This document shows, in pieces, positions 8,625 to 16,999 of a stretch of DNA of 41,705 nucleotides; positions within the stretch are counted from its first letter, which is position 1, and each line of letters begins with the position of its first letter. Source of the DNA: an uncultured Erysipelotrichaceae bacterium (lineage in GTDB: Bacteria > Bacillota_I > Bacilli_A > RF39 > UBA660); NCBI GenBank assembly GCA_902778125.1, contig CACYWH010000014.1:1-41705 (forward strand). Direction: 5' to 3'. The notes beneath the pieces are model-generated. The model saw only the letters and a list, made by a program, of their open reading frames with translations. It did not search any database and was not told the DNA's origin. Position numbers and translations under genes: made by a program.

Positions 8625-9674
8625 CTATTCTGATAAGAATGTTATTTTAGCATATCCATTACCAGAGTTTCCAACCATAGTACTACTTCCATCATGAGTT
8701 GGCATATTAACCACAGATGCACTCTTAGAAGTTGTCCATTTATATCCATTACCATCAATCATAACAGTATTTATAAATCTTAATCCTGAATAATGATAAG
8801 AGCAAACAATATCATTAGTGTTTTCAAGACATTGTACACCATTTGAATCGAGTCTAGGTGTTGTAGTTAATTCAGAAGCAGATGCTACACAACCTTTATG
8901 ACCAGATATAAATGATGAACCACCACCAGCATTAGAAGCGTTACCGCCTTCTCCGCCATAATATCCGCCTCCGCCTGCAGATGTAGCTATTGCTCCCATA
9001 CCATACGAAGAAGAAGTTTGATGTCCACCTACACCAGTATTTGAGCCACCAACTCCAGAGTAACCATATAATCCACCACCAGCGCCACCAGTGTAATTTG
9101 TCCCGCTATAATAAGCTCCACCACCTCCGGCAGCAACCATAATTCTAGATCTTAAACTATTTGGATTACTCCATTGTCCACCTTCAAGTCTTACATCAGT
9201 GGCGCCTCCACCACCTGAGCAAGTACCAGAAATATTTCCGTTAAATGCAGCATTATTGTTACTAGCCACGCAATTAGATGCAGCAACTGTTGGATATTGA
9301 CCAACATACACATGTAATCTAGTATCTTTTTCTAATTTTATTTCACCTGATGTATAGGCTCCCTTACCACCAATATTTATACTAGTTCCTTTACCGCCTT
9401 GAGCTCCCCATAGTTCTATCTTATAATTACCTGTACATCCTGTAACAAAAGTTTGTTCTTTTCCAGTATAATCAAACACCCATTCTTGACCACCAGCATA
9501 TGGACAATAATCATATTTATTAGGTGTTGTTACAGACACATTAATATGTTCATCTATTGCTTGCAAAAATTTATTTTGTTGTGTATAAGCATTTAAAACA
9601 GCTAACATCAAAAATAAAAATAATACTAAAAATGTATAAACTAATGTCATTGAAACAAAACCTTGTTTTTTCAT
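8625..9674 (-). CDS. Pilin-like anchored glycine-rich surface protein
   Basis: 349 residues. N-terminus MKKQGFVSMTLVYTFLVLFLF looks like a prepilin leader plus helix but lacks Glu5 (Met/Thr instead), so methylation and assembly may differ. From about residue 70 it is a glycine-rich domain (FTGCTGNYKIELWGAQGGKG, GGGGATDVR, AAGGGGAYYSG, AGGGGYYGGEGG, NAGGGSSFISG) matching the bacterial/ALK-type glycine-rich domain rather than simple repeats. Cysteines are spread through it. First gene of the pseudopilin operon, with AGGTGAT before the ATG. Likely displayed on the cell surface. Ligand unknown. Confidence 0.8.
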   Translation of the reverse strand: MKKQGFVSMTLVYTFLVLFLFLMLAVLNAYTQQNKFLQAIDEHINVSVTTPNKYDYCPYAGGQEWVFDYTGKEQTFVTGCTGNYKIELWGAQGGKGTSINIGGKGAYTSGEIKLEKDTRLHVYVGQYPTVAASNCVASNNNAAFNGNISGTCSGGGGATDVRLEGGQWSNPNSLRSRIMVAAGGGGAYYSGTNYTGGAGGGLYGYSGVGGSNTGVGGHQTSSSYGMGAIATSAGGGGYYGGEGGNASNAGGGSSFISGHKGCVASASELTTTPRLDSNGVQCLENTNDIVCSYHYSGLRFINTVMIDGNGYKWTTSKSASVVNMPTHDGSSTMVGNSGNGYAKITFLSE

Positions 9675-9719
9675 ATTATCACCTATTATATAGATAATTA
9701 TATAACAAATAAAAATAAA

Positions 9720-9737
9720 AATCTACAATTGTAGATT
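9720..9737 (-). terminator. Intrinsic terminator after ysxE
   Basis: AATCTAC-AATT-GTAGATT hairpin followed on the minus strand by a T-rich tract. It overlaps the ysxE stop codon. Confidence 0.75.
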
Positions 9738-10554
9738 ATTTATTTTTACTTACAACATTAATTCCGGAATAAATATAATTAATAGTATTTTTAATATTTA
9801 AAGTATTTTCATATTCATTATTAATTTTATCTATTTTAGGTGGAATTGATATTAAAATATTTAATAACATTTTTTCTTCTTTTGAAAGCTCTAAATTTTC
9901 ATTATAAATGTCTAATAAATAATTAAAATCTAATCTATATCCATCTTTTTTATAAAAGTTATATATATCTAATATTGGAGTATCAACCACATGTTTATCC
10001 CAACTTAAAAGATAATTTTTCCCCTTTGATACAAAATGATCTAATGATAAATTATTATGTACAATACACACTCTCTCTTTAGTTTTATTTGATACTATAT
10101 TAAACCATTTCTTTAATTCTCTTTCTGCATATTCTAAACTACTATCTATAGAAGAATAATTCCTAGCAAATAAGTAGTTACTTGGAGACATATATTCTTC
10201 CTCTTCTATTTTAGATATTAATTCTAAGTAATATTGTTTTAAATACCTAATATTACCAAGTATTTTATTATATATTGTTCTATATTTATTTTTACTAACA
10301 TCTTTATAAAATATTGTTTTATTATGAAGAGAGCTTACAGTTTTAATTAATTCTACTCCTTTACTAATTTCATAATAATTTTCACCTTTAATATATTCCA
10401 TGGTATATGTTTCTTCATCTTCAGAAATTATACTTGGATAATTATCAAAATTTCTATATTTTAAATAATCAAATAATTCACTAACATTATTAGTCTTTTT
10501 TTTAGATACACCATCTTCTTTTATTATTACACTATTTCGAATTTTATTATTCAT
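9736..10554 (-). CDS. ysxE: YsxE/CotS-like spore coat kinase-fold protein
   Basis: 272 residues with an aminoglycoside-phosphotransferase-like fold: MEYIKGENYYEISKG (hinge region near 52), VCIVHNNLSLDHFVSKG (162-178, the catalytic-loop position) and LSWDKHVVDTPILDIYNFYKK (metal-loop position). The catalytic loop has lost the usual HGD (HNN), so activity may be reduced or absent. CotS/YsxE proteins are spore-coat associated. Bacillus encodes ysxE directly after spoVID, and here the start ATGAATAA overlaps the spoVID stop. Name rests on this pairing plus the fold. Confidence 0.8.
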   Translation of the reverse strand: MNNKIRNSVIIKEDGVSKKKTNNVSELFDYLKYRNFDNYPSIISEDEETYTMEYIKGENYYEISKGVELIKTVSSLHNKTIFYKDVSKNKYRTIYNKILGNIRYLKQYYLELISKIEEEEYMSPSNYLFARNYSSIDSSLEYAERELKKWFNIVSNKTKERVCIVHNNLSLDHFVSKGKNYLLSWDKHVVDTPILDIYNFYKKDGYRLDFNYLLDIYNENLELSKEEKMLLNILISIPPKIDKINNEYENTLNIKNTINYIYSGINVVSKNK

Positions 10555-11203
10555 TTAAACTAGGTATAATTAGTTTATCATGAACATTTATTTCACTAAG
10601 ATTATTATATGCTTTCAAATCTTCAAAAGAAATATTATATTTTGAACATATACTTTCATATGTATCACCCGCTCTTACAATATAAACTTTATAGGTAAAA
10701 TATTTATTATCTTCATTTAATATATTATTTGCAATATTATTTATATTTGATTCAACATTAATATCATTAGTAACATTAGATATTTCTACCTTATTTTCTT
10801 CTACTTGCTCATCACTTTGAAAATAATTATCAATATAATTATCTAAATCATCAGTAGCTTTATTATCTATTTCACCTTCACTTTCTAATTCCTCACATGT
10901 AAGTTCAAGGTCTATATTAACTTTTAGAGTATCTTTAATTATTTCATATTTAAAGTCATCTATTTCAATTTTAATAGTGTCTTTATTAATTCTTTTAGAT
11001 ATTGAAATAGAAAATGGTATTGTATAAAAAAAATCATCCTCTACTACACTAGCTTCAGTCATTTTGTATGTACCACTTAATGCTACTGTACCAGTAATTA
11101 AATCATCCTGTATTTTATAATCATGGTCAAGATTTAAATTACTAAGTACACCTATTTTAGTTTTAAAAACTATATCTTTTTTTAATGGAATAATTTCTTT
11201 CAT
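10547..11203 (-). CDS. spoVID: SpoVID-like spore coat assembly protein (SPOCS + LysM)
   Basis: 218 residues. The N-terminal ~105 residues (IPLKKDIVFKTKIGVLSNLNLDHDY, later IPFSISISKRIN) form the beta-rich SPOCS domain of SpoVID and SafA-related proteins. A short acidic linker (EELESEGEIDNKATDD) follows, and the last 50 residues are a LysM domain (IVRAGDTYESICSKYNISFEDLKAYNN). Much shorter than Bacillus SpoVID (575 aa) because the linker is reduced. SpoVID drives coat encasement of the spore. It lies between lon and ysxE, preserving a Bacillus neighbourhood. AAAGGAG precedes the ATG. Confidence 0.85.
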   Translation of the reverse strand: MKEIIPLKKDIVFKTKIGVLSNLNLDHDYKIQDDLITGTVALSGTYKMTEASVVEDDFFYTIPFSISISKRINKDTIKIEIDDFKYEIIKDTLKVNIDLELTCEELESEGEIDNKATDDLDNYIDNYFQSDEQVEENKVEISNVTNDINVESNINNIANNILNEDNKYFTYKVYIVRAGDTYESICSKYNISFEDLKAYNNLSEINVHDKLIIPSLNE

Positions 11204-11238
11204 TTCTTATCTCCTTTCAATAATATATATTTCAACAT

Positions 11239-11266
11239 AAAAAAAATATTCTTTTTTTAGAATATT
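11239..11266 (-). terminator. Intrinsic terminator of lon
   Basis: AATATTC / GAATATT stem with an A-rich loop and an eight-T tail on the minus strand. The lon stop (11257-11259) sits in the loop. Confidence 0.75.
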
Positions 11267-13572
11267 TTTTTATATAATTCTTTATAATTACTAATGGTTT
11301 GAAATTCTAATTTTAAAGATAATTCATTATCAAGCCATGTTACATCTTTTGCATTATCTTCAGGAATATAAAGTGTTTTAATATTATTTCTCAAACAAGC
11401 AATAGCTTTTTCTTTGATACCACCAACAGGTAGAATATCACCTTTTAATGTTATCTCTCCTGTCATTGATATTTCATCACTTACAACTTTCTTTTTTAAT
11501 AGTGAAAGTATTGCAGTTGTAATTGCAATACCTGCTGAAGGGCCATCTTTAAAATATGCATTTTCTGTAAAATGTACATGAATATCATTTTCCAAAAAAA
11601 ATGAATCACTAATTTTAAAATATTTAGCATTACTCTTTATATAACTGATTGCTACTTCTATACTTTCTTTTGTTACATCACCAAGTGAACCAGTAAATGT
11701 AAATTTACCATTTCCTTTGAATGATGAAACCTCAATATCTATACTTGTACCACCAGAACTATTACAAGCAACTGCTCGTACTACTCCTGGAACTTTTATT
11801 TCATGTAATTTTTTATTTGTATTAAGTTCTTTTTCTAAATAATGTGGTAAATCATTATCATGAATTCTTACACTGACTATCTTTCTAGATGCTTTTATAT
11901 GTTCAGTAATTACTTTTCTTATTATCTTATTAACACATCTTTCAAGTTCACGAACGCCGGCTTCATTAGTATAATCTTTTATCATTTTTTTAACAGCAGA
12001 AGTTTCAAATTTAATAATATTATTTTTCAAATTATGTTTCTTCAATATAGATGGAATAACATAGTTTTCAGCAATTAAAAGCTTTTCACTATCTGAATAA
12101 CCAGATAAATTAATTACTTCCATCCTATCAAGTAAAGGTGCTGGTATAGATGATATATCATTAGCAGTTAATATAAATAATATTTTGCTTAAATCTACTT
12201 CCTCATCAATATAATTATCTACAAATCTTTTATTTTGAGTAACGTCAAGTATATCAAGCAATGTAGAAGCAGGATCACCCTTATAATCTTTTTTTAATTT
12301 ATCTACTTCATCAAGTAAGAACACTGGATTATTGCTACCACATTTTATTAATGATGAAATAATTTTACCTGGGTTTGACCCAATATATGCTCTTCTGTGT
12401 CCAACAAGTTCAGCAGAATCACTCATACCTCCCAAAGATATTTTAACAAAATTTCTATTAAGAGCATTAGCTATTGAATATGCAAAAGTTGTTTTTCCAA
12501 CTCCAGGAGGGCCTACTAAACATATTATAGGGCTAGGACTATCATTAGTAATGCTTTTAACAGCAATATATTCAATAATTCTGTTTTTAGCAGTTTCCAT
12601 TCCATAATGATATGAATTTAATTTCTTTTCTATTTTTATTAAATCTTTTTCATCTTTAGTTTCTATATTCCAAGGAATAGATAATAAATATTCTATATAA
12701 TTTCTAATTATTCCTGAGTCAGCACTCATTTCTGAAGATGATGCATATCTTTCAAGTTCACTTAATAATTTTGTTTTGATTCTATCAGGAAAGGAATTAT
12801 TTTCTATTCTTTTTCTTAATCCTTCTACATCTTCATCTCTTGTATTAACAGAGCCTAATTCTTCTTTTATTACTTTTAATTTTTCTTTTAGAATAAACTC
12901 TCTTTGAGTTTCATCAAGTCCCTTTTTTATTTCTGTTTCGATATGTCCTTCTAAATCAATAACTGCACTTTCTATAGCAAGTTCACGTATTAATGCTTTT
13001 CCTCTACTAACAGGTGAAGCATCAAGCATTAAATTTAATTTTTTCTCAAATGATAATTGTAAAAAATTAGCAACCAAATCAGTTAATTTATCAAGTGAAA
13101 TATCGCCTTTAATTTGAGACATAATAGCATTAGTTACAAATGGATTTTTATTAACATAACTTTCAATTTCACTAATTAATTTTCTTTGATAAGCAGAACT
13201 TTCTATTTCACTATCAGTTATATCTAGCGAAGTTATAATACTATCTAATATTTCTTTTTCAGATGAATAATTTACATAACTAATTACTTTTACTCTATAT
13301 AATCCTGATATAATAACTCTCATATTACCATTAGGTAATTCTATTACACTTTTAATTTTTCCAACAACACCTATTTTAGGTAAATCAGATGTATCAGGTT
13401 TTTCTTCTAAAACGTTTAAAGGACACACGATTAATACTTCACTATCATGATAAAGTTTAGAAATCTCAGTTACTTTTTTACTTATCTCGCTCTTTATTTC
13501 CACTCTAACTTCTTGATAGGGAAACAAAACAAGATTTTTTAATATTATAACTGGTAAATTACTTTTAATCAT
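11257..13572 (-). CDS. lon: ATP-dependent protease La
   Basis: 771 residues, full length. N-terminal LonB-type substrate domain (1-200), coiled segment, AAA+ module with Walker A GPPGVGKT (354-361) and Walker B FLLDEVDKL, then the S16 protease domain with GPSAG (Ser679) and GGIKEK (Lys720). A cytosolic quality-control and regulatory protease. AGGAGGG precedes the ATG. A consensus sigma-A promoter lies 25-50 bp upstream, and a terminator overlaps the stop, so it is monocistronic. No CtsR or CIRCE operator is visible. Bacillus likewise has lonA in the hemA/spoVID region. Confidence 0.97.
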   Translation of the reverse strand: MIKSNLPVIILKNLVLFPYQEVRVEIKSEISKKVTEISKLYHDSEVLIVCPLNVLEEKPDTSDLPKIGVVGKIKSVIELPNGNMRVIISGLYRVKVISYVNYSSEKEILDSIITSLDITDSEIESSAYQRKLISEIESYVNKNPFVTNAIMSQIKGDISLDKLTDLVANFLQLSFEKKLNLMLDASPVSRGKALIRELAIESAVIDLEGHIETEIKKGLDETQREFILKEKLKVIKEELGSVNTRDEDVEGLRKRIENNSFPDRIKTKLLSELERYASSSEMSADSGIIRNYIEYLLSIPWNIETKDEKDLIKIEKKLNSYHYGMETAKNRIIEYIAVKSITNDSPSPIICLVGPPGVGKTTFAYSIANALNRNFVKISLGGMSDSAELVGHRRAYIGSNPGKIISSLIKCGSNNPVFLLDEVDKLKKDYKGDPASTLLDILDVTQNKRFVDNYIDEEVDLSKILFILTANDISSIPAPLLDRMEVINLSGYSDSEKLLIAENYVIPSILKKHNLKNNIIKFETSAVKKMIKDYTNEAGVRELERCVNKIIRKVITEHIKASRKIVSVRIHDNDLPHYLEKELNTNKKLHEIKVPGVVRAVACNSSGGTSIDIEVSSFKGNGKFTFTGSLGDVTKESIEVAISYIKSNAKYFKISDSFFLENDIHVHFTENAYFKDGPSAGIAITTAILSLLKKKVVSDEISMTGEITLKGDILPVGGIKEKAIACLRNNIKTLYIPEDNAKDVTWLDNELSLKLEFQTISNYKELYKKIF

Positions 13573-13595
13573 GTTTCCCTCCTGTATGAGTCATT

Positions 13596-13624
13596 ATTAT
13601 AAAAGTAATTTAATTAAATGTAAA
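13596..13624 (-). promoter_or_regulatory. Sigma-A promoter of lon
   Basis: TTTACA (13619-13624), 17-bp spacer, TATAAT (13596-13601) on the minus strand. Expected start of transcription lies about 17 bases before the start codon. Confidence 0.85.
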
Positions 13625-13645
13625 CATTAAAAATCAATTTTTCAC

Positions 13646-13679
13646 AAAAAAAGTTATAAAACTTTTTTATAACTTTTTT
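13646..13679 (-). terminator. Strong intrinsic terminator
   Basis: 15-bp stem (AAAAAAGTTATAAAA / TTTTATAACTTTTTT) with a 3-base loop, ending in T's on the minus strand. It ends the 13.7-14.2 kb gene and contains its stop codon. Confidence 0.85.
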
Positions 13680-14214
13680 CTAAACCATTTTTATAATTAT
13701 CAACTAACATTTTATATCCAATTGGACGCATAAAAAATTCAATTTTTCTATTAATATTACGCGCTATAGAATTAATATTTTCAAGACTAGTATCGTTAGC
13801 ATTAGATGCATTTTTAACTGAATCATAAAGGTTTTCTTTTGAGTATCTATTTAATAAAAAACTTGGTTTTTCAAATAATGCCTCATCATCTTTAGATACT
13901 ATACTTAGTATAGATAAGTTTTCTAATAATTGATTCTTATCTAATAAAACAATATGTTTATTTTCATTCAAATATTTAATTGCTTCGTCTTCATTAAATC
14001 CTCTAGATACAAATATTTTTTTAATTAAATTGATAGTTTCCATTATTTTATCAGGAATTGCATTACCAAATTCTATAGCTGCTACTACGGTTCTTGATGC
14101 TTCCCCTTTTCCAAGCACTTGTTCCCAAGCAGCAATTCTCATCTTATACATAGAACGTTCATTTAATAATCTAATATTTCTTCTATATTCTTTTTCCTTA
14201 ACATGATTTACCAT
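13654..14214 (-). CDS. Hypothetical helical protein, unknown family
   Basis: About 186 residues, charged and predicted alpha-helical, without membrane segments or cysteines. It starts MVNHVKEKEYRRNIRLLNERSMYKMR. Later features include a repeated small-residue stretch (EASRTVVAAIEFGNAIPD) and NANDTSLENINSIARNINRK. I do not recognise the family. The start at 14214 is preceded by AAGGGGG and by a consensus promoter. The longer frame from 14307 would run through that promoter and is rejected. It stands alone between ylqF and lon with its own terminator, so it is an independent and probably well-expressed gene. Confidence 0.75.
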   Translation of the reverse strand: MVNHVKEKEYRRNIRLLNERSMYKMRIAAWEQVLGKGEASRTVVAAIEFGNAIPDKIMETINLIKKIFVSRGFNEDEAIKYLNENKHIVLLDKNQLLENLSILSIVSKDDEALFEKPSFLLNRYSKENLYDSVKNASNANDTSLENINSIARNINRKIEFFMRPIGYKMLVDNYKNGLEKSYKKVL

Positions 14215-14251
14215 AAAATAAAACCCCCTTAGTACTCTTAGTACAAGAAGG

Positions 14252-14280
14252 ATTATATCATAATTAAGCATAAAAGTCAA
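14252..14280 (-). promoter_or_regulatory. Strong extended sigma-A promoter
   Basis: TTGACT (14275-14280), 17 bp, TGATATAAT with TATAAT at 14252-14257 on the minus strand. This is among the best promoters in the window. The 5' leader carries a small GTACT/AGTAC hairpin before the ribosome binding site. Confidence 0.88.
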
Positions 14281-14306
14281 ATTTGTAGTATCATTATTGA
14301 TACACA

Positions 14307-15185
14307 CTATAATCTATCAAAAGTAATTCCCTTTATTTTTTCTTGTTTTATTGAATTAACAATTACAAGAGATACTCTTTCATAATCAACTTCACCATTA
14401 ACAGGAATATTTTTATATTTAGAAATTTTTTCAAAGTATTCTTCTACTTCATCATTATTATATTCTTCTATTCCAAATTCTTTTTTTAGTATTTCTGGAT
14501 AATAATCGTTTAGTTTTTTCAATATATGTATTGCAATTTCTTCAATAGTTAATATTTCTTCTTTAATGATAGTCATTGATGCTAAATTATTTGCTATTTC
14601 ATTATTATCAAATTTTGGCCATAAGATTCCTGGTGTATCGAGTAAATCCATATTTTCATTAATTTTGATAACACTCATATTTTTAGTGACACCTGGTTTA
14701 TTACCAATACCAGCTATATTTCTACCGGCAAATTTATTTATAAGTGTGCTTTTACCAACGTTAGGTACACCAACAACTAAGCATCTAGCTTTCTTTGAAA
14801 GAAGACCTTTTTGAATTCTTTTAGAATTTAGATCTTTCATTAAATTATTTACTTCAACTATTATTTTTTTATAATCATTAGTATTTTTAGAATCACATGT
14901 TATTACAATAGATCCTTCATCTTCATATTTTTTTATCCATTTTTCTGTAATAGTTTTATCACATAAGTCATATTTATTAAAAACTATAATACTTTTCTTA
15001 TCTCTAGTAAATTTTTTTAGATCAGGTATTCTTGATGAAAATGGAATTCGAGAATCTACCACTTCTATTACAACATCAACACTAGATATTATATTACCTA
15101 TATCCCTCTTAGTTTTAGTCATATGTCCTGGATACCAATTGATTACGGTTTTTTGAAACTTTTCATTTTCATTTATATTTGACAT
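14307..15185 (-). CDS. ylqF: Ribosome biogenesis GTPase RbgA/YlqF
   Basis: 292 residues. Circularly permuted GTPase: N-terminal INWYPGHMTKTKRDI (15-29), G4 motif NKYD (70-73), then G1 GVPNVGKST (139-147) and G3 DTPG (183-186), with a C-terminal helical RNA-binding part. RbgA acts in late 50S assembly with L16. In many Firmicutes it follows rplS-lepB directly. Here those genes lie 24 kb away at the other side of the accessory region. The N-terminal lead MSNINENEKFQKT before INW is longer than in many relatives. GGAAGTGAT precedes the ATG, partly inside a small ACTTC/GAAGT hairpin. It probably uses the extended -10 promoter inside the recombinase 3' end. Confidence 0.95.
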   Translation of the reverse strand: MSNINENEKFQKTVINWYPGHMTKTKRDIGNIISSVDVVIEVVDSRIPFSSRIPDLKKFTRDKKSIIVFNKYDLCDKTITEKWIKKYEDEGSIVITCDSKNTNDYKKIIVEVNNLMKDLNSKRIQKGLLSKKARCLVVGVPNVGKSTLINKFAGRNIAGIGNKPGVTKNMSVIKINENMDLLDTPGILWPKFDNNEIANNLASMTIIKEEILTIEEIAIHILKKLNDYYPEILKKEFGIEEYNNDEVEEYFEKISKYKNIPVNGEVDYERVSLVIVNSIKQEKIKGITFDRL

Positions 15186-15222
15186 AAAATCACTTCCTTT
15201 TTTGAAGTCAAACTACTAATCT

Positions 15223-15231
15223 ATTATACCA
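15223..15231 (-). promoter_or_regulatory. Extended -10 promoter for ylqF
   Basis: TGGTATAAT on the minus strand with TATAAT at 15223-15228. No good -35 box. It overlaps the recombinase stop codon and lies about 40 bp before the ylqF start, so it could replace the lost rplS-lepB read-through. Confidence 0.6.
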
Positions 15232-16222
15232 TACTTTTGCCAGATTTCAGATACCTGATAGCTTCATTATATTGATCAATGTATTTAAAATCTATTTTTA
15301 TCCTCCTATCTTCATATATATAAATATTCTCAATAAACTCATCTACTATTAATTTATTAATAGAATCTAACTTTTCTAACTTCTTTAAATTGTTTAACCA
15401 ATCTAAATTAAAAGTTTTTTCATTTTGATTTTCAATTTCTTCTTTAGCAAGTTTTAAATTATTGAGTTCATACAAATATTCATTATAAAAATCTTCAAAA
15501 TCTTCTTTATTAATAATATCTAATTGATAATCTTTTTTTAAATCAGAAATTAACTTTTCGTACTTTTCTATATCTTTTTCATATTCAATTATTTTCATGT
15601 TTCTAACTTCACTATTATATTCAATACTTGAAAAAGAAATAATATCATTAATTTTTGCTTTTAAATCTATTAATAATTCAAGATACTTATTCAACATAAT
15701 TAAAACTGTTTTATTTAATTCCTCTTCAGTAATATAATGCTTAGAACAAGTACCAGATTTTATATATGTACCACAATAATAAAATGCTCTTCCAGTATCT
15801 CTTTTAAATCTTCTATATAGATTACAATTACAATCAGCACATTTAATATAACCAGAATATGTATTATAAGAACCACTACTATTTATTTTAATATTTCTAT
15901 TATATAGAATGTTTTGAACTTGCTTAAATATTTTTCTTTCAATAATTCCTTCATGATGATCATTTATATATATCCAATCTTCTTCTGCATTTCTTACAAT
16001 ATTATGGACTTTATAACTAATTCTTCTTGTTTTACCTTGAACTAAGTTACCAATATATGTTTCATTTTTTAAAATAATATCTATAGTTCGAGTATTCCAT
16101 TTTTCACTCAGTCTTCCTACTTTAAGTTTTAATTTTGTTTTAAAATATTGTGTTGGTGTTAATATATGATTATCATTTAAATCATTTATTATTTCTTTCT
16201 TACTATATCCATTTAAAGCCAT
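15224..16222 (-). pseudogene. Large serine recombinase, C-terminal part (frameshifted)
   Basis: 332 residues that continue the resolvase protein encoded just upstream. They hold the recombinase domain (LTPTQYFKTK, WNTRTIDIILKNETYIGNLVQGK), a zinc ribbon (CADCNCNLYRR ... FYYCGTYIKSGTC), a coiled coil (about 215-285, EYEKDIEKYEKLISDLKK) and the usual tail FIENIYIYEDRRIKIDFKYIDQY. Reading continues cleanly from the N-terminal half if one A is removed from a nine-A run (plus-strand T's at 16231-16239): ...IVKKIFDMALNGYSKKEI. The enzyme class integrates and excises IMEs/ICEs through a Ser-DNA intermediate. The 3' end is intact and abuts ylqF. Inactive by decay, or expressed by slippage on the A run. 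Confidence 0.88.
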
Positions 16223-16223
16223 A

Positions 16224-16811
16224 TCAAATATTTTTTTTTACTATTTTAGATGCTTCTGGATCTATTAAAAGTTTATGGCAATCATTAATATCTTTAATAT
16301 ATCCATATGGAGGTAAATTTCCAATATAATTACCACTTTCTTTACTTATTCTTAAAGAACTTCTAATTTTATATGAAATATCTTTAGAATAACCTTCGTT
16401 CATTAAGTTCTTTATTGGTATTTCTATTGACTTGATAGAATCTGGTCTTAAATATGAATCTATTCTTTCATTTATTGATATGAATCTTATATTGTATTTA
16501 GGTATTAATGTTTCTATCAATTCTCCTACTCCTAAATAATCTCTTCCTAATCTAGACAAGTCTTTAACAATTATTGTATTAACTTTTCCATTATATACAT
16601 CTTCTTTTAGTCTTTGAAAACCTGGTCTATTAAAATCTGTTCCTGTATAACCATCATCGGCATATACATCATATATTTTTATATTCTTTTCCTTTTTTAA
16701 ATAATATTCAATTAATTCTTTTTGATTAGTAATACTATTTGACTCATCACCATCTTTAATTTTATCTTCAGATGATAATCTTACATAGATACCAACTCTC
16801 CATTTTGACAT
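16224..16811 (-). pseudogene. Large serine recombinase, catalytic N-terminal part
   Basis: 195 residues carrying the resolvase catalytic domain: VGIYVRLSSED (nucleophile at Ser13/Ser14), ADDGYTGTDFNRPGFQRL, IIVKDLSRLGRDYLGVG (the conserved arginine motif). It ends right after IVKKNI at a stop created by the nine-A run and is followed in the +1 frame by the rest of the protein. Most like TnpX/TndX-type recombinases of clostridial mobile elements. Its start overlaps a remnant of another recombinase gene, as in elements with tandem recombinases. Confidence 0.88.
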
Positions 16812-16990
16812 AAAGCACTCTTCCCTTCTTCTAAATAGTGTAATAGTTCAGTAAATTCATCTTGATATCTAAAAATAATTCTTATATTTCCATCGCTATT
16901 AACATAAATTATTTTGATTAATTCATCTAATACTTCTTTTGTTATTTTTTTTATTTTCCTATTTCTTATATTAAAAGTCCTAATAATAAA
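16781..16990 (-). pseudogene. Second serine recombinase, C-terminal remnant
   Basis: A 70-codon open stretch with no start, reading RKIKKITKEVLDELIKIIYV, then NSDGNIRIIFRYQDEFTELLHYLE. This is the typical last segment of a large serine recombinase (hydrophobic pattern ..I..I.V...G.I.I.F.Y.DE). It overlaps the start of the next recombinase by 31 bp, the arrangement of tandem recombinase genes. Everything before the tail is gone. The sequence switches at about 16990 to a truncated plus-strand membrane-protein gene, so this is a deletion or rearrangement junction. Confidence 0.7.
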
Positions 16991-16999
16991 TTACCAATA

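Noticed and set aside
8880-9260. Short tandem repeats or CRISPR in the GC-richer stretch
   Set aside because: It is the glycine-rich coding region (GGN codons); no regular repeat/spacer pattern.
13654-14307. Longer form of the unknown gene from 14307
   Set aside because: It would translate through a consensus promoter, and the ribosome binding site is at 14214.
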